Source: Eutrigla gurnardus
Taxonomy: Eukaryota; Chordata; Actinopteri; Perciformes; Triglidae
DNA: 64,000 bases
Assembly (NCBI GenBank): GCA_963514095.1
Contig: OY741265.1
Coordinates: 942,026-1,006,025, forward strand
Direction of reading: 5' to 3'
The notes under the pieces are model-generated. The model saw only the letters and a program-made list of their open reading frames with translations. It searched no databases and was not told the origin of the DNA. Shown one piece after another: positions 1 to 42,800 of this stretch (its first letter is position 1; each line of letters opens with the position of its first letter). The position numbers were made by a program, and so were the translations under genes.

Positions 1-170
1 ACTACATCAATTTTACAATCAGAAACCAGTGTGACAATGTCAACTGTACAACCAGAAACCATTGGAACTACGTCATCTTTACAAACCAGTGGAACAACGG
101 CAACTTAACAACCAGAAACCAGCAGAGTAACGTCAACTTTACAAAGAATCAAGTCTTTTTCGGCCTAGAA
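1..170 (+). repeat. Minisatellite, ~33-bp unit with CAACTTTACAACCAGAAACC
   Basis: Partial units of the same family as 3740-4535, ending in the same non-repeated tail (AAGTCTTTTTCGGCCT). It lies in the rnf123 intron after exon 27. Confidence 0.85.
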
Positions 171-960
171 AACTGCAGCAAATAGAGATGATATTTAGGG
201 CTTCCGATTTTAGGGGCTTAGTCATTTTTATTTAATCACAACACGTTCTTGTCACACGTTTAGCATTTGTATGCAAAGCACCAACCCTCGGCATTATGGG
301 AAGAGCAGCGCCGTCTAGGACATTCATCCAGCAGACCGTCTGAAACTCAGAGTAAGTTGACATTTTGTCGTTTTCAGACGTTGCTGTTCAGAGGAGCCAC
401 GGATGTGAGGAGGGAACATAAATGTTTAAGGTTATCTGAACAAGAGTCTGAAAATCAACAGCTGAGAAAAACAGCTCCGGTCTGTGTGAAGGGAGTTTAA
501 TCCTCCCGACGGTTCATCTGTAATCTGAGCAGTAATGGAATCAAACACATCTCCCACGCTGAGTCTTCACACCTCACAATCACTGACCTCCGTTTGTGGA
601 GGTGACAGCATCACAATATTTGATCTTATTTCTTACATACATACTCGATGAAACCTGCTGATTCAAAAATACCTTCTCCTCAAACAATGCTTCAAGTTCA
701 GCAGCAGGAAACTTTACTTTCGTTTGAGTCAGTTTTTTGCACCAAAGTTAAAGATGCTTCGTTGTTGATGGGCGGAAACGCTACTTCAGTGGAAGGGAAA
801 CTCGAAGGGGGTCCTGGACCTGGACCCGAGACCGCCATCAAATTTCATTAGGCAGCACTTTATTAGATGAACTGTGGTTGATTTAGTAGTCTGAAGATTA
901 TAACCCTTGACGACTCGGGGGGTAATTTATGACACATTTATGTGAAGTAAATATCTTTAT
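171..960. other. rnf123 intron 27 without recognised feature
   Basis: No exon of rnf123, RNA gene or clear mobile element was seen here. Short open frames are not gene-like. Confidence 0.5.
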
Positions 961-993
961 GACAGTGTGTGTGCGTGTGTGTGTGTGTATTAC

Positions 994-32121
<31,128 letters not shown>

Positions 32122-32221
32122 GTTGACTGACCTGGAGTCACCTGCAGTCACCTGGAGTCACCTGGACCAAATACTGCAGAGGAACAGAGGGAGGATATAA
32201 ATATGACATCATCATCCATCT

Positions 32222-32515
32222 GACTGCCAGAACCCTCTCACACCTGGAGGACCCCATCCTCCTCCTGACTGCCAGGACCCTCTCACACCTGGAGGACCCC
32301 ATCCTCCTCCTGACTGCCAGGACCCTCTCACACCTGGAGGACCCCATCCTCCTCCTGACTGCCAGGACCCTCTCACACCTGGAGGACCCCATCCTCCTCC
32401 TGACTGCCAGGACCCTCTCACACCTGGAGGACCCCATCCTCCTCCTGACTGCCAGGACCCTCTCACACCTGGAGGACCCCATCCTCCTCCTGACTGCCAG
32501 GACCCTGTCACACCT
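32222..32515 (+). repeat. ~45-bp minisatellite upstream of rnf123 ATG
   Basis: Six and a half units with CACCTGGAGGACCCCATCC and CTGACTGCCAGGACCC, about 100 bp before the start codon, in the 5'UTR or first intron. Confidence 0.95.
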
Positions 32516-32844
32516 GAAGGGGCATAGCAACACTGCCTCAGCAACACCGGCGCACCTCAAGGACCTGTTCTGGTGTCAGTCTACTTCCTCTACCTCCGAA
32601 CATCTACTGATGACTCCTGGTGTGTAGTATCTATTTCATTATTTTTCTGATTTTAGTTTATGCAGCTCCTCCCACGATTGCTTTCTGTTCAATCAATGAC
32701 AATCAATAAAGGTTGATATTATACTGCTGATACTGCAACTCCTTCAGACTGACAATACTTGTGTACTTGCTTGTAATTGAGTCCTTTGCTTCGCTGTACT
32801 GTAACTACCAGGGTGCTTCTTGTCGGAATGAAAAGGCTTATTAT

Positions 32845-32900
32845 TATTAATAACAATAATAATAATAATACTATTAATAATAATAAATAATAATAATATA
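32845..32900 (+). repeat. AAT trinucleotide run
   Basis: ATTATT/AATAAT microsatellite. Confidence 0.85.
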
Positions 32901-32989
32901 AGCTAGGAAGCACGTAGTGTACCACCTAGCCACAGTTAGCTCACTGGGCACAGCACTAAAATCAAGTGTGTTGTTTTTATATGAACCAT

Positions 32990-33440
32990 TAAACCGGATT
33001 GAGACCAGCCGAATTACGGGACACATCCCCGGGCGTCGGCAGTACCGCGGAGCCCCGGTGTGTGACACGCAGCCGGCCGGCTCACGGCTCGGTCACACAA
33101 ACGGTCCGTTTTGCGGAGCAGCATCGCAGCTAGCCAGCGGACAGCTAAGCTAGCTGGGCACGACGAGCTGACAGCGGCACCCACCTTCCTCTCCCGCGGT
33201 CCCGAAGAGCCTCTCCCCGGCGGCCGGAGTCCGGAGTCCCGCTGCTGCTGTCCGTCTAACGGACGGAGACGTACGGTTGTTTTCACGGGCAGCGGCCGGG
33301 AGGAAAAACGGCTCAATTCGACCACAACAGTCAACGCCTCTCGCGATACGGCGCGCCAGTTGGTACAAAATAAGAGGCGCCGCTCGGCAAAAACGCGAAG
33401 TCAGAAACGGGCCGGCCAGTTGTGGAAGCTACGGAAGCCC
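32990..33440 (-). promoter_or_regulatory. rnf123: CpG-rich 5' region of rnf123
   Basis: CpG-dense sequence about 0.9-1.3 kb upstream of the ATG, in an otherwise AT-rich area. A good donor GAAGGTGGGT at about 33184 on the minus strand suggests a non-coding first exon. No TATA was seen. Confidence 0.6.
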
Positions 33441-33629
33441 GTTAGGCCACTGTCTCAAAATGATCATGTAGTGTTAGTATGTCATTATTTGATTTATTCT
33501 TTTACTGACAGTGGCAAAAATGGGCGTCAGTAGAAAGGAGTAGTACTGTCTAATGTAAAGTATTTAACACAAATATAAGCATTTCATTAAAATGCATACC
33601 TATACTGGGCACATACTGTATATACATGT

Positions 33630-33636
33630 ATGTATG

Positions 33637-33665
<29 letters not shown>
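33630..33665 (+). repeat. TATG microsatellite
   Basis: Nine TATG units. Confidence 0.95.
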
Positions 33666-33668
<3 letters not shown>

Positions 33669-33746
33669 CGAAAATCATACCTCAGAATACAAACATTCAG
33701 CAGTCAGTGAAGCCGACGCTAAAGAGCCATAAAGCTGCATTCTCTC

Positions 33747-35735
33747 TGCAGGCCACCAGGGGGCGACTCCTCTCTGGTTGTATAGAAGTCTATGAGAAAA
33801 TGGTCCTACTTCTCTCTGCAGGCCACCAGGGGGCGACTCCTCTCTGGTTGTATAGAAGTCTATGAGAAAATGGTCCTACTTCTCTCTGCAGGCCACCAGG
33901 GGGCGACTCCTCTCTGGTTGTATAGAAGTCTATGAGAAAATGGTCCTACTTCTCTCTGCTGGCCACCAGGGGGCGACTCCTCTCTGGTTGTATAGAAGTC
34001 TATGAGAAAATGGTCCTACTTCTCTCTGCAGGCCACCAGGGGGCGACTCCTCTCTGGTTGTATAGAAGTCTATGAGAAAATGGTCCTACTTCTCTCTGCT
34101 GGCCACCAGGGGGCGACTCCTCTCTGGTTGTATAGAAGTCTATGAGAAAATGGTCCTACTTCTCTTGGTCCTACTTCTCTCTGCTGGCCACCAGGAGGCG
34201 ACTCCTCTCTGGTTGTATAGAAGTCTATGAGAAAATGGTCCTACTTCTCTCTGCTGGCCACCAGGGGGCGACTCCTCTCTGGTTGTATAGAAGTCTATGA
34301 GAAAATGGTCCTACTTCTCTCTGCAGGCCACCAGGGGGCGACTCCTCTCTGGTTGTATAGAAGTCTATGAGAAAATGGTCCTACTTCTCTCTGCAGGCCA
34401 CCAGGGGGCGACTCCTCTCTGGTTGTATAGAAGTCTATGAGAAAATGGTCCTACTTCTCTCTGCAGGCCACCAGGGGGCGACTCCTCTCTGGTTGTATAG
34501 AAGTCTATGAGAAAATGGTCCTACTTCTCTCTGCTGGCCACCAGGGGGCGACTCCTCTCTGGTTGTATAGAAGTCTATGAGAAAATGGTCCTACTTCTCT
34601 TGGTCCTACTTCTCTCTGCTGGCCACCAGGAGGCGACTCCTCTCTGGTTGTATAGAAGTCTATGAGAAAATGGTCCTACTTCTCTCTGCTGGCCACCAGG
34701 GGGTGACTCCTCTCTGGTTGTATAGAAGTCTATGAGAAAATGGTCCTACTTCTCTCTGCAGGCCACCAGGGGGCGACTCCTCTCTGGTTGTATAGAAGTC
34801 TATGAGAAAATGGTCCTACTTCTCTCTGCAGGCCACCAGGGGGCGACTCCTCTTTGGTTGTATAGAAGTCTATGAGAAAATGGTCCTACTTCTCTCTGCA
34901 GGCCACCAGGGGGCGACTCCTCTCTGGTTGTATAGAAGTCTATGAGAAAATGGTCCTACTTCTCTCTGCAGGCCACCAGGGGGCGACTCCTCTCTGGTTG
35001 TATAGAAGTCTATGAGAAAATGGTCCTACTTCTCTCTGCAGGCCACCAGGGGGCGACTCCTCTCTGGTTGTATAGAAGTCTATGAGAAAATGGTCCTACT
35101 TCTCTCTGCTGGCCACCAGGGGGCGACTCCTCTCTGGTTGTATAGAAGTCTATGAGAAAATGGTCCTACTTCTCTCTGCTGGCCACCAGGGGGCGACTCC
35201 TCTCTGGTTGTACAGAAGTCTATGAGAAAATGGTCCTACTTCTCTCTGCTGGCCACCAGGGGGCGACTCCTCTCTGGTTGTACAGAAGTCTATGAGAAAA
35301 TGGTCCTACTTCTCTCTGCTGGCCACCAGGGGGCGACTCCTCTCTGGTTGTATAGAAGTCTATGAGAAAATGGTCCTACTTCTCTCTGCAGGCCACCAGG
35401 GGGCGACTCCTCTGGTTGTATAGAAGTCTATGAGAAAATGGTCCTACTTCTCTCTGCTGGCCACCAGGGGGCGACTCCTCTCTGGTTGTATAGAAGTCTA
35501 TGAGAAAATGGTCCTACTTCTCTCTGCAGGCCACCAGGGGGCGACTCCTCTCTGGTTGTATAGAAGTCTATGAGAAAATGGTCCTACTTCTCTCTGCTGG
35601 CCACCAGGGGGCGACTCCTCTCTGGTTGTATAGAAGTCTATGAGAAAATGGTCCTACTTCTCTCTGCTGGCCACCAGGGGGCGACTCCTCTCTGGTTGTA
35701 TAGAAGTCTATGAGAAAATGGTCCTACTTCTCCCT
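33747..35735 (+). repeat. 28-copy ~70-bp array carrying forward CTCF-like motifs
   Basis: Each unit holds GGCCACCAGGGGGCGACTCC followed by TCTGGTTGTATAGAAGTC and ATGAGAAAATGGTCCTA. Of 28 motif copies, 25 read CCACCAGGGGGCGAC exactly, two have AGGAGGCG and one GGGTGAC. The array lies between rnf123 and the 3' end of aldh4a1. It is followed by a tail (TTGATGTATTATCTCAGTAA) shared with the array at 49083-49825, so it is an expanded member of a dispersed repeat. Confidence 0.97.
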
Positions 35736-35917
35736 TGATGTATTATCTCAGTAAAACATGATGACGATGATGAACGAGTCACTGTTTCATACATCGGGTG
35801 TGAGTTTTGGTGAAAACCTGGTTAAACTTGAGGAGACGCATCACTGTTTGAAAACCATGTATTAAATAAATAGAAGCCAGGGAACAAAAAAAGAGTCCTG
35901 ATTTAGACTTAAATAAT

Positions 35918-35929
35918 TTATTATTTATT
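35918..35929 (-). other. aldh4a1: Candidate polyadenylation signals of aldh4a1
   Basis: Two AATAAA hexamers read on the minus strand about 850 bp after the stop codon. The stretch between is AT-rich and has no other gene, so it is a plausible 3'UTR. Not proven. Confidence 0.4.
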
Positions 35930-36754
35930 GTCAAAAAATGATCTGAATTCAGAGTTACTAAGGCAGGCATGTTCTGAACATTGACCGATTAAAATACAAA
36001 ATACTCTTCAGAAAATACACGTTAACTGTTTGATAAAAGACAGAGAACTTTCATTTCGTTTTCGTTTCATCGTCTGCATTCGATCAGGACTGGAATCAAA
36101 CTATGGCTGCATGCGTTCCTTAGAATCCGTTTGTTGACCGGAGGAAACGCTTCACTGCCACACAAACGTCCAAGAAACGAGGACAAGCGAGACAAACGAC
36201 CCATTTCACAGTCCTCCGACGTTAGTTGTTATTATTATTAGATTACTAGACATTTGTTTCATCGTAAAACTAACAAATATGAGACATAAAAAGGCTTTGT
36301 GTTCAGAGACTGGCATAGAGGAACACTTTATATCCCGACATTGACCTGAAATAATATTATATATTATATATATATACGGTATTGGCTCAATTAACCTACA
36401 AGCTGATTGATCTCACATCGGGTTTTGTCAGTTTCATCATGGAAGAGTAAGAAAAGCATAAAAATCTGAATTCATTTTTTTCTAATTATTAATCGATCTT
36501 GTTGACAAGTCGATTCAATGACTGACTGAGATCTAATTTGATTCAGGATTTAAAAAATAAAACTATTGATAGCTGTCTTTGACCACTCAAATCATTGGAT
36601 TAAGGAAGCAGCTGAGCGGCGGCAGGTAAAGTGCGTCGTCATGGCGACGCTCCACGGTGGCGAACGGAGGACTCTCGCCGCTCTGCTGCAGGTCTCCTCA
36701 CATACATTCAGGTCCAGGTTTCAGTGCAAAGACTCATGGGGGCTCCGGTGTTAG

Positions 36755-36770
36755 CAGCAGGGGGCAGCGC
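36755..36770 (+). promoter_or_regulatory. CTCF-like motif at the end of aldh4a1
   Basis: CAGCAGGGGGCAGCGC fits the CTCF core and points the same way as the 33.7-35.7 kb array. Confidence 0.45.
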
Positions 36771-36775
36771 TGCAC

Positions 36776-36888
36776 TCAGCCCATGTAGGAGTAGCTCCAG
36801 TCCCTGAGGGGGACGTGGGTCCGCTTCACCACCTGAGGCGAGGTCCAGCGCAGGACGTAGTGTGGACCTCCGGGTTTGTCGTTGGTTC
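36776..36888 (-). CDS. aldh4a1: aldh4a1 coding exon 15 with stop
   Basis: Encodes TNDKPGGPHYVLRWTSPQVV KRTHVPLRDWSYSYMG and a TGA stop. Acceptor CACCAG, preceded by a 12-bp-unit array rich in TAG. Confidence 0.96.
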
Positions 36889-39800
36889 CTGGTGGAGAGC
36901 AGATATATAATGGACCACACAGAGGACTAGATAGAGGACTAGGTAGACGACTAGGTAGAGGACTCGGTAGACGACTACATAGAGGACTAGGTAGAGGACT
37001 AGATAGAGGACTAGATAGAGGACTAGGTAGAGGACTAGGTAGAGGACTCGGTAGACGACTACATAAAGGACTAGGTAGAGGACTAGGCAGAGGACTCGGT
37101 AGACGACTACATAGAGGACTAGGTAGAGGACTAGATAGAGGACTACATAGAGGACTAGGTAGACGACTAGGTAGAGGACTACATAGAGGACTAGGTAGAG
37201 GACTACGTAGAGGACTAGGTAGAGGACTAGGTAGAGGACTAGGCAGAGGACTAGGTAGAGGACTACATAGAGGACTAGGTAGAGGACTAGGTAGAGGACT
37301 AGGCAGAGGACTAGGTAGAGGACTACATAGAGGACTAGGTAGAGGACTAGATAGAGGACTAGGTAGAGGACTAGGTAGACGACTAGGTAGAGGACTACAT
37401 AGAGGACTAGGTAGACGACTAGGTAGAGGACTACATAGAGGACTAGGTAGAGGACTAGGTAGACGACTAGGCAGAGGACTAGGTAGAGGACTACATAGAG
37501 GACTAGGTAGAGGACTAGATAGAGGACTAGGTAGAGGACTAGGTAGACGACTAGGTAGAGGACTACATAGAGGACTAGGTAGACGACTAGGTAGAGGACT
37601 ACATAGAGGACTAGGTAGAGGACTAGGTAGACGACTAGGTAGAGGACTACATAGAGGACTACATAGAGGACTAGGTAGACGACTAGATAGAGGACTACAT
37701 AGAGGACTAGGTAGAGGACTACATAGAGGACTAGGAAGAGGACTAGATAGAGGACTACATAGAGGACTAGGAAGAGGACTAGGTAGAGGACTAGGAAGAG
37801 GACTAGGTAGAGGATGTCTCCCTGTGATAGACTGGTCACCTGTCTGTCTCTACATGTCTCCCTGTCCCCCTACATGTCTCCCTCTCCGATGGCATGGAGG
37901 GTGAGACAGGCTCTTACCTGAAGCTCTGGCGCCACCAAATGGCTGCTGAGCGACGACGGAGCCGGTGGATTTGTCGTTAACGTAGTAGTTCCCTGCGGCG
38001 TTCCTCAGGGCTCTAGCTGCCTCCTCAATCACCTTCCTACAAACACAAACACCAGGGACGTAAGAAACTGGACTCAAGGCCAGCAGAGAACAAGCAGTCT
38101 GTCATCTACAGGGAGGTTTTAGACCTGGTTCTGGTCTCTACTGGTTCACATCGAGTCAAATAGAAAACATGAAGATTCTCAGTTAAGTTCTGCAGAGTCG
38201 GTTCATCTGGGATTTCTATTTATGGACGTTTATTTGTGATGGACACGTGTCCCTCTAAGACTCAGGAAAACCCAGGTTCAGGTCCCGTTCCAGAAAGCAG
38301 GCTCAACCAACTCTGAGATGGGCAACTCTTGAGTTTTCGGTTCCAGAACAGTGGTTTTGAATTAGTTCACCGGGAGAGAGTTATTAGATATTACTGAGTG
38401 TTTATGGAGATAACGAGCTCCTCCTGAGAAAGCGGAGCAACGTAACTGCAGTAAAGTAGAGATAGTTGGTGTGGCGGACATTTACGGCCTGACTTAATGT
38501 GTATAACTGAATGAAACAGTCGATTGGTCTAAAGGTGATAAGTCTTCATGTTCAGCTTCGTAGAACACCTCTGTGGTGTAACGGTTAGAAACGCTGCCTA
38601 CGGTGCAGGCGACGGGTTCAACTCCCGTGGTTCACAAAGTAGCGCAGTTAACTAATAATTATTTTCATGTAGGTGTTATCCCCCCAGGCACAAAAAGAAA
38701 GTGGCTTCAGCTGAAAATTAAGCATACGAACATTGCACAAATATGTAGACTAAGGCATATGATTTTAATCATATTTCACATATTAAACAGTAAATATAAG
38801 CAGCTATTTCAGCAAAGAAATGTCCTTTTTCAGAAAACTCCCGTTTGCAAAAAATCTAAAGAGCTCTGCAAAGAATCTGGACTATGTCCGCGATATGTAA
38901 TGTCAATAATGAGGATATTGTTTAGATATGTGATTGGTAGGAAAAATGGTAATTAAAATCCTCTCCCGATGTAAAGCTGCTAGAATCACGTTTATTTCCA
39001 TATCAATGGTTGACGAGGAAAGGATGGCAACTTTTTTTCAGAGTTGGTTCAGATTCCAGAAAAAGGCGGAGACATGTAGGAGAAACTCAGGGTTTGTTGA
39101 ACCTAACCTGCCAGCGAGCAGGTTAGGTTCACAGAGTCAGTTACCATGGTAACTGACCTAAAGGTTGAGTTACCTCTCTTTCTGGAACGGAAAACTCTCC
39201 CTCTTCTCAGGGTTAACAAACTTAGAGTTTCAGGAAAACCTGCTTTCTGGAACGGGCCCCAGGTCCTGGTCCTAGTAGTGGTGTGTGTGAGTGAGGTGAA
39301 CATGTCTCTCTAAGACTCAGGTAAACCCAGGTCCAGGTCCTGGTAGTGGTGTGTGTGAGTGAGGTGAACATGTCTCTCTAAGACTCAGGTAAACCCAGGT
39401 CCAGGTCCTGGTAGTGGTGTGTGTGAGTGAGGTGAACATGTCTCTCTAAGACTCAGGTAAACCCAGGTCCAGGTCCTGGTCCAGGTGTGAGGTGAACGGG
39501 TCTCACGGGTCCTGAGCGAACACGGCTCCAGTCAGAGCGAACGGAGACGTGTTGTCGATCAGCTGCAGGACTTCTTTGTAGTCGTTCTCAGGATAAACGT
39601 AGACGGACAGAACCGGTCCGAAGATCTCCTGCAGACAAACACATGTTCATAATACAGATTAGGATTGGGAGGCATGCTGGGTAATTTAATATCCCCTCTC
39701 TCTACCACACACACAGCCGGTACGGCTACAATGAGCTCCGTCTCCAATCAGAACCAATCAGCTGACCGGAGGCTGCAACCGTCACATGATCAAAATGCAG

Positions 39801-42800
39801 CAACAGGAAATGAAGTAAAATACCTCCAAATCACGTGAGTAACTCTGTTTGTTACGTTAGTTCGCATTTTCTTTCAATCCGAAAACAAAACGGACGTCCT
39901 GACTACAAACTATCAGCTTCTTAAGGCAACAAAATACGGAACCGCTGAGTCTCTCTGAGCTCAGCTTTCTGTTCCACTGGAGACACTGCCCCCTGGTGGC
40001 GTCTGCGGGTCACTACATCACATCTATACAGCCTCATAAAGAGCAGCGTCTAGACTAGAAACGTGTACGAGGATGGAAAGCAGGTCGTACCTCGTTCATG
40101 ATGGCATCCTGAGGGTCGCTGGTCTGGATGATGGTCGGCTCCACGAAGTAGCCCTTCCTGTCGTCATAGTTACCACCAGCAATGACCTTTAACGTGGACG
40201 ATGATTTGGCACGATCGAGCCACGTCTTTATCCGAGCGAACGACTTCGGGAGGAAACAGAGGAGGAAACGCTGTAAACATGCACATACCATTAGAGGGGC
40301 TTTTATTTTGAAAAGACTGAAGGAAGCTCCACCTTGTCATCAATGACGGCTGACAGGAAGGTGCTGAAGTCTTCAACGGGCTGCAGGACCGAAACAACAG
40401 GAATCAATCACAGTATTGATCAAGAACATCACGCCTCCCACTGAAGAGGTACTCTAGTAGTACTTTCAGAGTACTTTGGTGGTACTTTAGTAGTGCTTTA
40501 GCAGTACTTTAGTAGTACTCACGTCTCCCACTTTGAGCTGCTGGGGAATGTAGTACTTTATTAGTACCTTAGTGGTACCTTAGTGGTACTTTAGTGGTAC
40601 TCTAGTGGTACTCTAGCGGTACTCTAGCGGTACTCACGTCTCCCACTTTGAGCTGGCGGTGGATCTCCAGCAGCTGATCCCGGATCTGGGGCCACATGCT
40701 GTCTGGGACGTACATCCTGGAGCAGGCGGAGCACTTCTGGCCTCCGTACTCGAAGGCGGAGCGGATGGTTCCCTTCACCACGCTCTCCACCTCCGCAGAC
40801 TTGTGGACGAAGTGGAAGTTCTTCCCGCCGCACTCTGAAAGTGTGAAAGGAAACTCCTACATCAGAATTTCAACATCTGATCAGGGATCTCACTGGTGGT
40901 CTGACTGGAGGTCTGACTGGAGGTCTGACTGAGGTCTGACTGAGGTCTGACTGAGGTCTGACTGAGGAGGTCTGACTGGAGGTCTGACTGAGGTCTGACT
41001 GGAGGTCTGACTGGAGGTCTGACTGAGGTCTGACTGGAGGTCTGACTGGGGAGGTCTGACTGGAGGTCTGACTGAGGAGGTCTGACTGGAGGTCTGACTG
41101 GAGGTCTGACTGAGGTCTGACTGAGGTCTGACTGAGGAGGTCTGACTGGAGGTCTGACTGGGGAGGTCTGACTGGTGGTCTGACTGAGGTCTGACTGGAG
41201 GTCTGACTGAGGTCTGACTGAGGAGGTCTGACTGGAGGTCTGACTGGAGGTCTGACTGAGGTCTGACTGAGGAGGTCTGACTGGAGGTCTGACTGGTGGT
41301 CTGACTGGAGGTCTGACTGGAGGTCTGACTGAGGTCTGACTGAGGAGGTCTGACTGGAGGTCTGACTGGAGGTCTGACTGAGGAGGTCTGACTGGTGGTC
41401 TGACTGAGGAGGTCTGACTGGAGGTCTGACTGAGGAGGTCTGACTGGGGAGGTCTGACTGGAGGTCTGACTGAGGAGGTCTGACTGGTGGTCTGACTGGA
41501 GGTCTGACTGGGGAGGTCTGACTGGAGGTCTGACTGGAGGTCTGACTGGAGGTCTGACTGAGGAGGTCTGACTGGTGGTCTGACTGAGGTCTGACTGGAG
41601 GTCTGACTGGAGGTCTGACTGGAGGTCTGACTGAGGAGGTCTGACTGGTGGTCTGACTGAGGTCTGACTGGAGGTCTGACTGGAGGTCTGACTGAGGTCT
41701 GACTGGAGGTCTGACTGGAGGTCTGACTGGGGAGGTCTGACTGGAGGTCTGACTGGGGAGGTCTGACTGGAGGTCTGACTGAGGTCTGACTGAGGAGGTC
41801 TGACTGGTGGTCTGACTGAGGTCTGACTGAGGAGGTCTGACTGGGGAGGTCTGACTGAGGTCTGACTGAGGAGGTCTGACTGGTGGTCTGACTGGAGGTC
41901 TGACTGGAGGTCTGACTGAGGAGGTCTGACTGGAGGTCTGACTGGGGAGGTCTGACTGGGGAGGTCTGACTGAGGTCTGACTGGAGGTCTGACTGGGGAG
42001 GTCTGACTGGGGAGGTCTGACTGGGGAGGTCTGACTGGTGGTCTGATTGGGGAGGTCTGACTGGGGAGGTCTGACTGGAGGTCTGACTGGAGGTCTGACT
42101 GGTGGTCTGACTGGAGGTCTGACTGAGGTCTGACTGGAGGTCTGACTGGAGGTCTGACTGAGGTCTGACTGAGGAGGTCTGACTGGTGGTCTGACTGAGG
42201 AGGTCTGACTGAGGTCTGACTGAGGTCTGACTGGTGGTCTGACTGGTGGTCTGACTGAGGTCTGACTGGAGGTCTGACTGGAGGTCTGACTGGGGAGGTC
42301 TGACTGGAGGTCTGACTGGGGAGGTCTGACTGGAGGTCTGACTGAGGTCTGACTGAGGAGGTCTGACTGGTGGTCTGACTGAGGTCTGACTGAGGAGGTC
42401 TGACTGGGGAGGTCTGACTGAGGTCTGACTGAGGAGGTCTGACTGGTGGTCTGACTGGAGGTCTGACTGGAGGTCTGACTGAGGAGGTCTGACTGGAGGT
42501 CTGACTGGGGAGGTCTGACTGGGGAGGTCTGACTGAGGTCTGACTGGGGAGGTCTGACTGGGGAGGTCTGACTGGGGAGGTCTGACTGGGGAGGTCTGAC
42601 TGGGGAGGTCTGACTGAGGTCTGACTGGAGGTCTGACTGGGGAGGTCTGACTGGGGAGGTCTGACTGAGGAGGTCTGACTGGAGGTCTGACTGAGGAGGT
42701 CTGACTGGGGAGGTCTGACTGGAGGTCTGACTGGAGGTCTGACTGGTGGTCTGACTGGAGGTCTGACTGAGGTCTGACTGGAGGTCTGACTGGAGGTCTG

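Noticed and set aside
33747..35735. CRISPR-like array of repeats with spacers
   Set aside because: The whole ~70-bp unit is repeated, with no unique spacers, in vertebrate DNA; it is a plain tandem repeat.
38570..38636. tRNA gene, possibly Arg (ACG loop)
   Set aside because: The acceptor stem does not pair and the first anticodon-stem pair is G-G; it sits inside a mobile element, so it is SINE-like.
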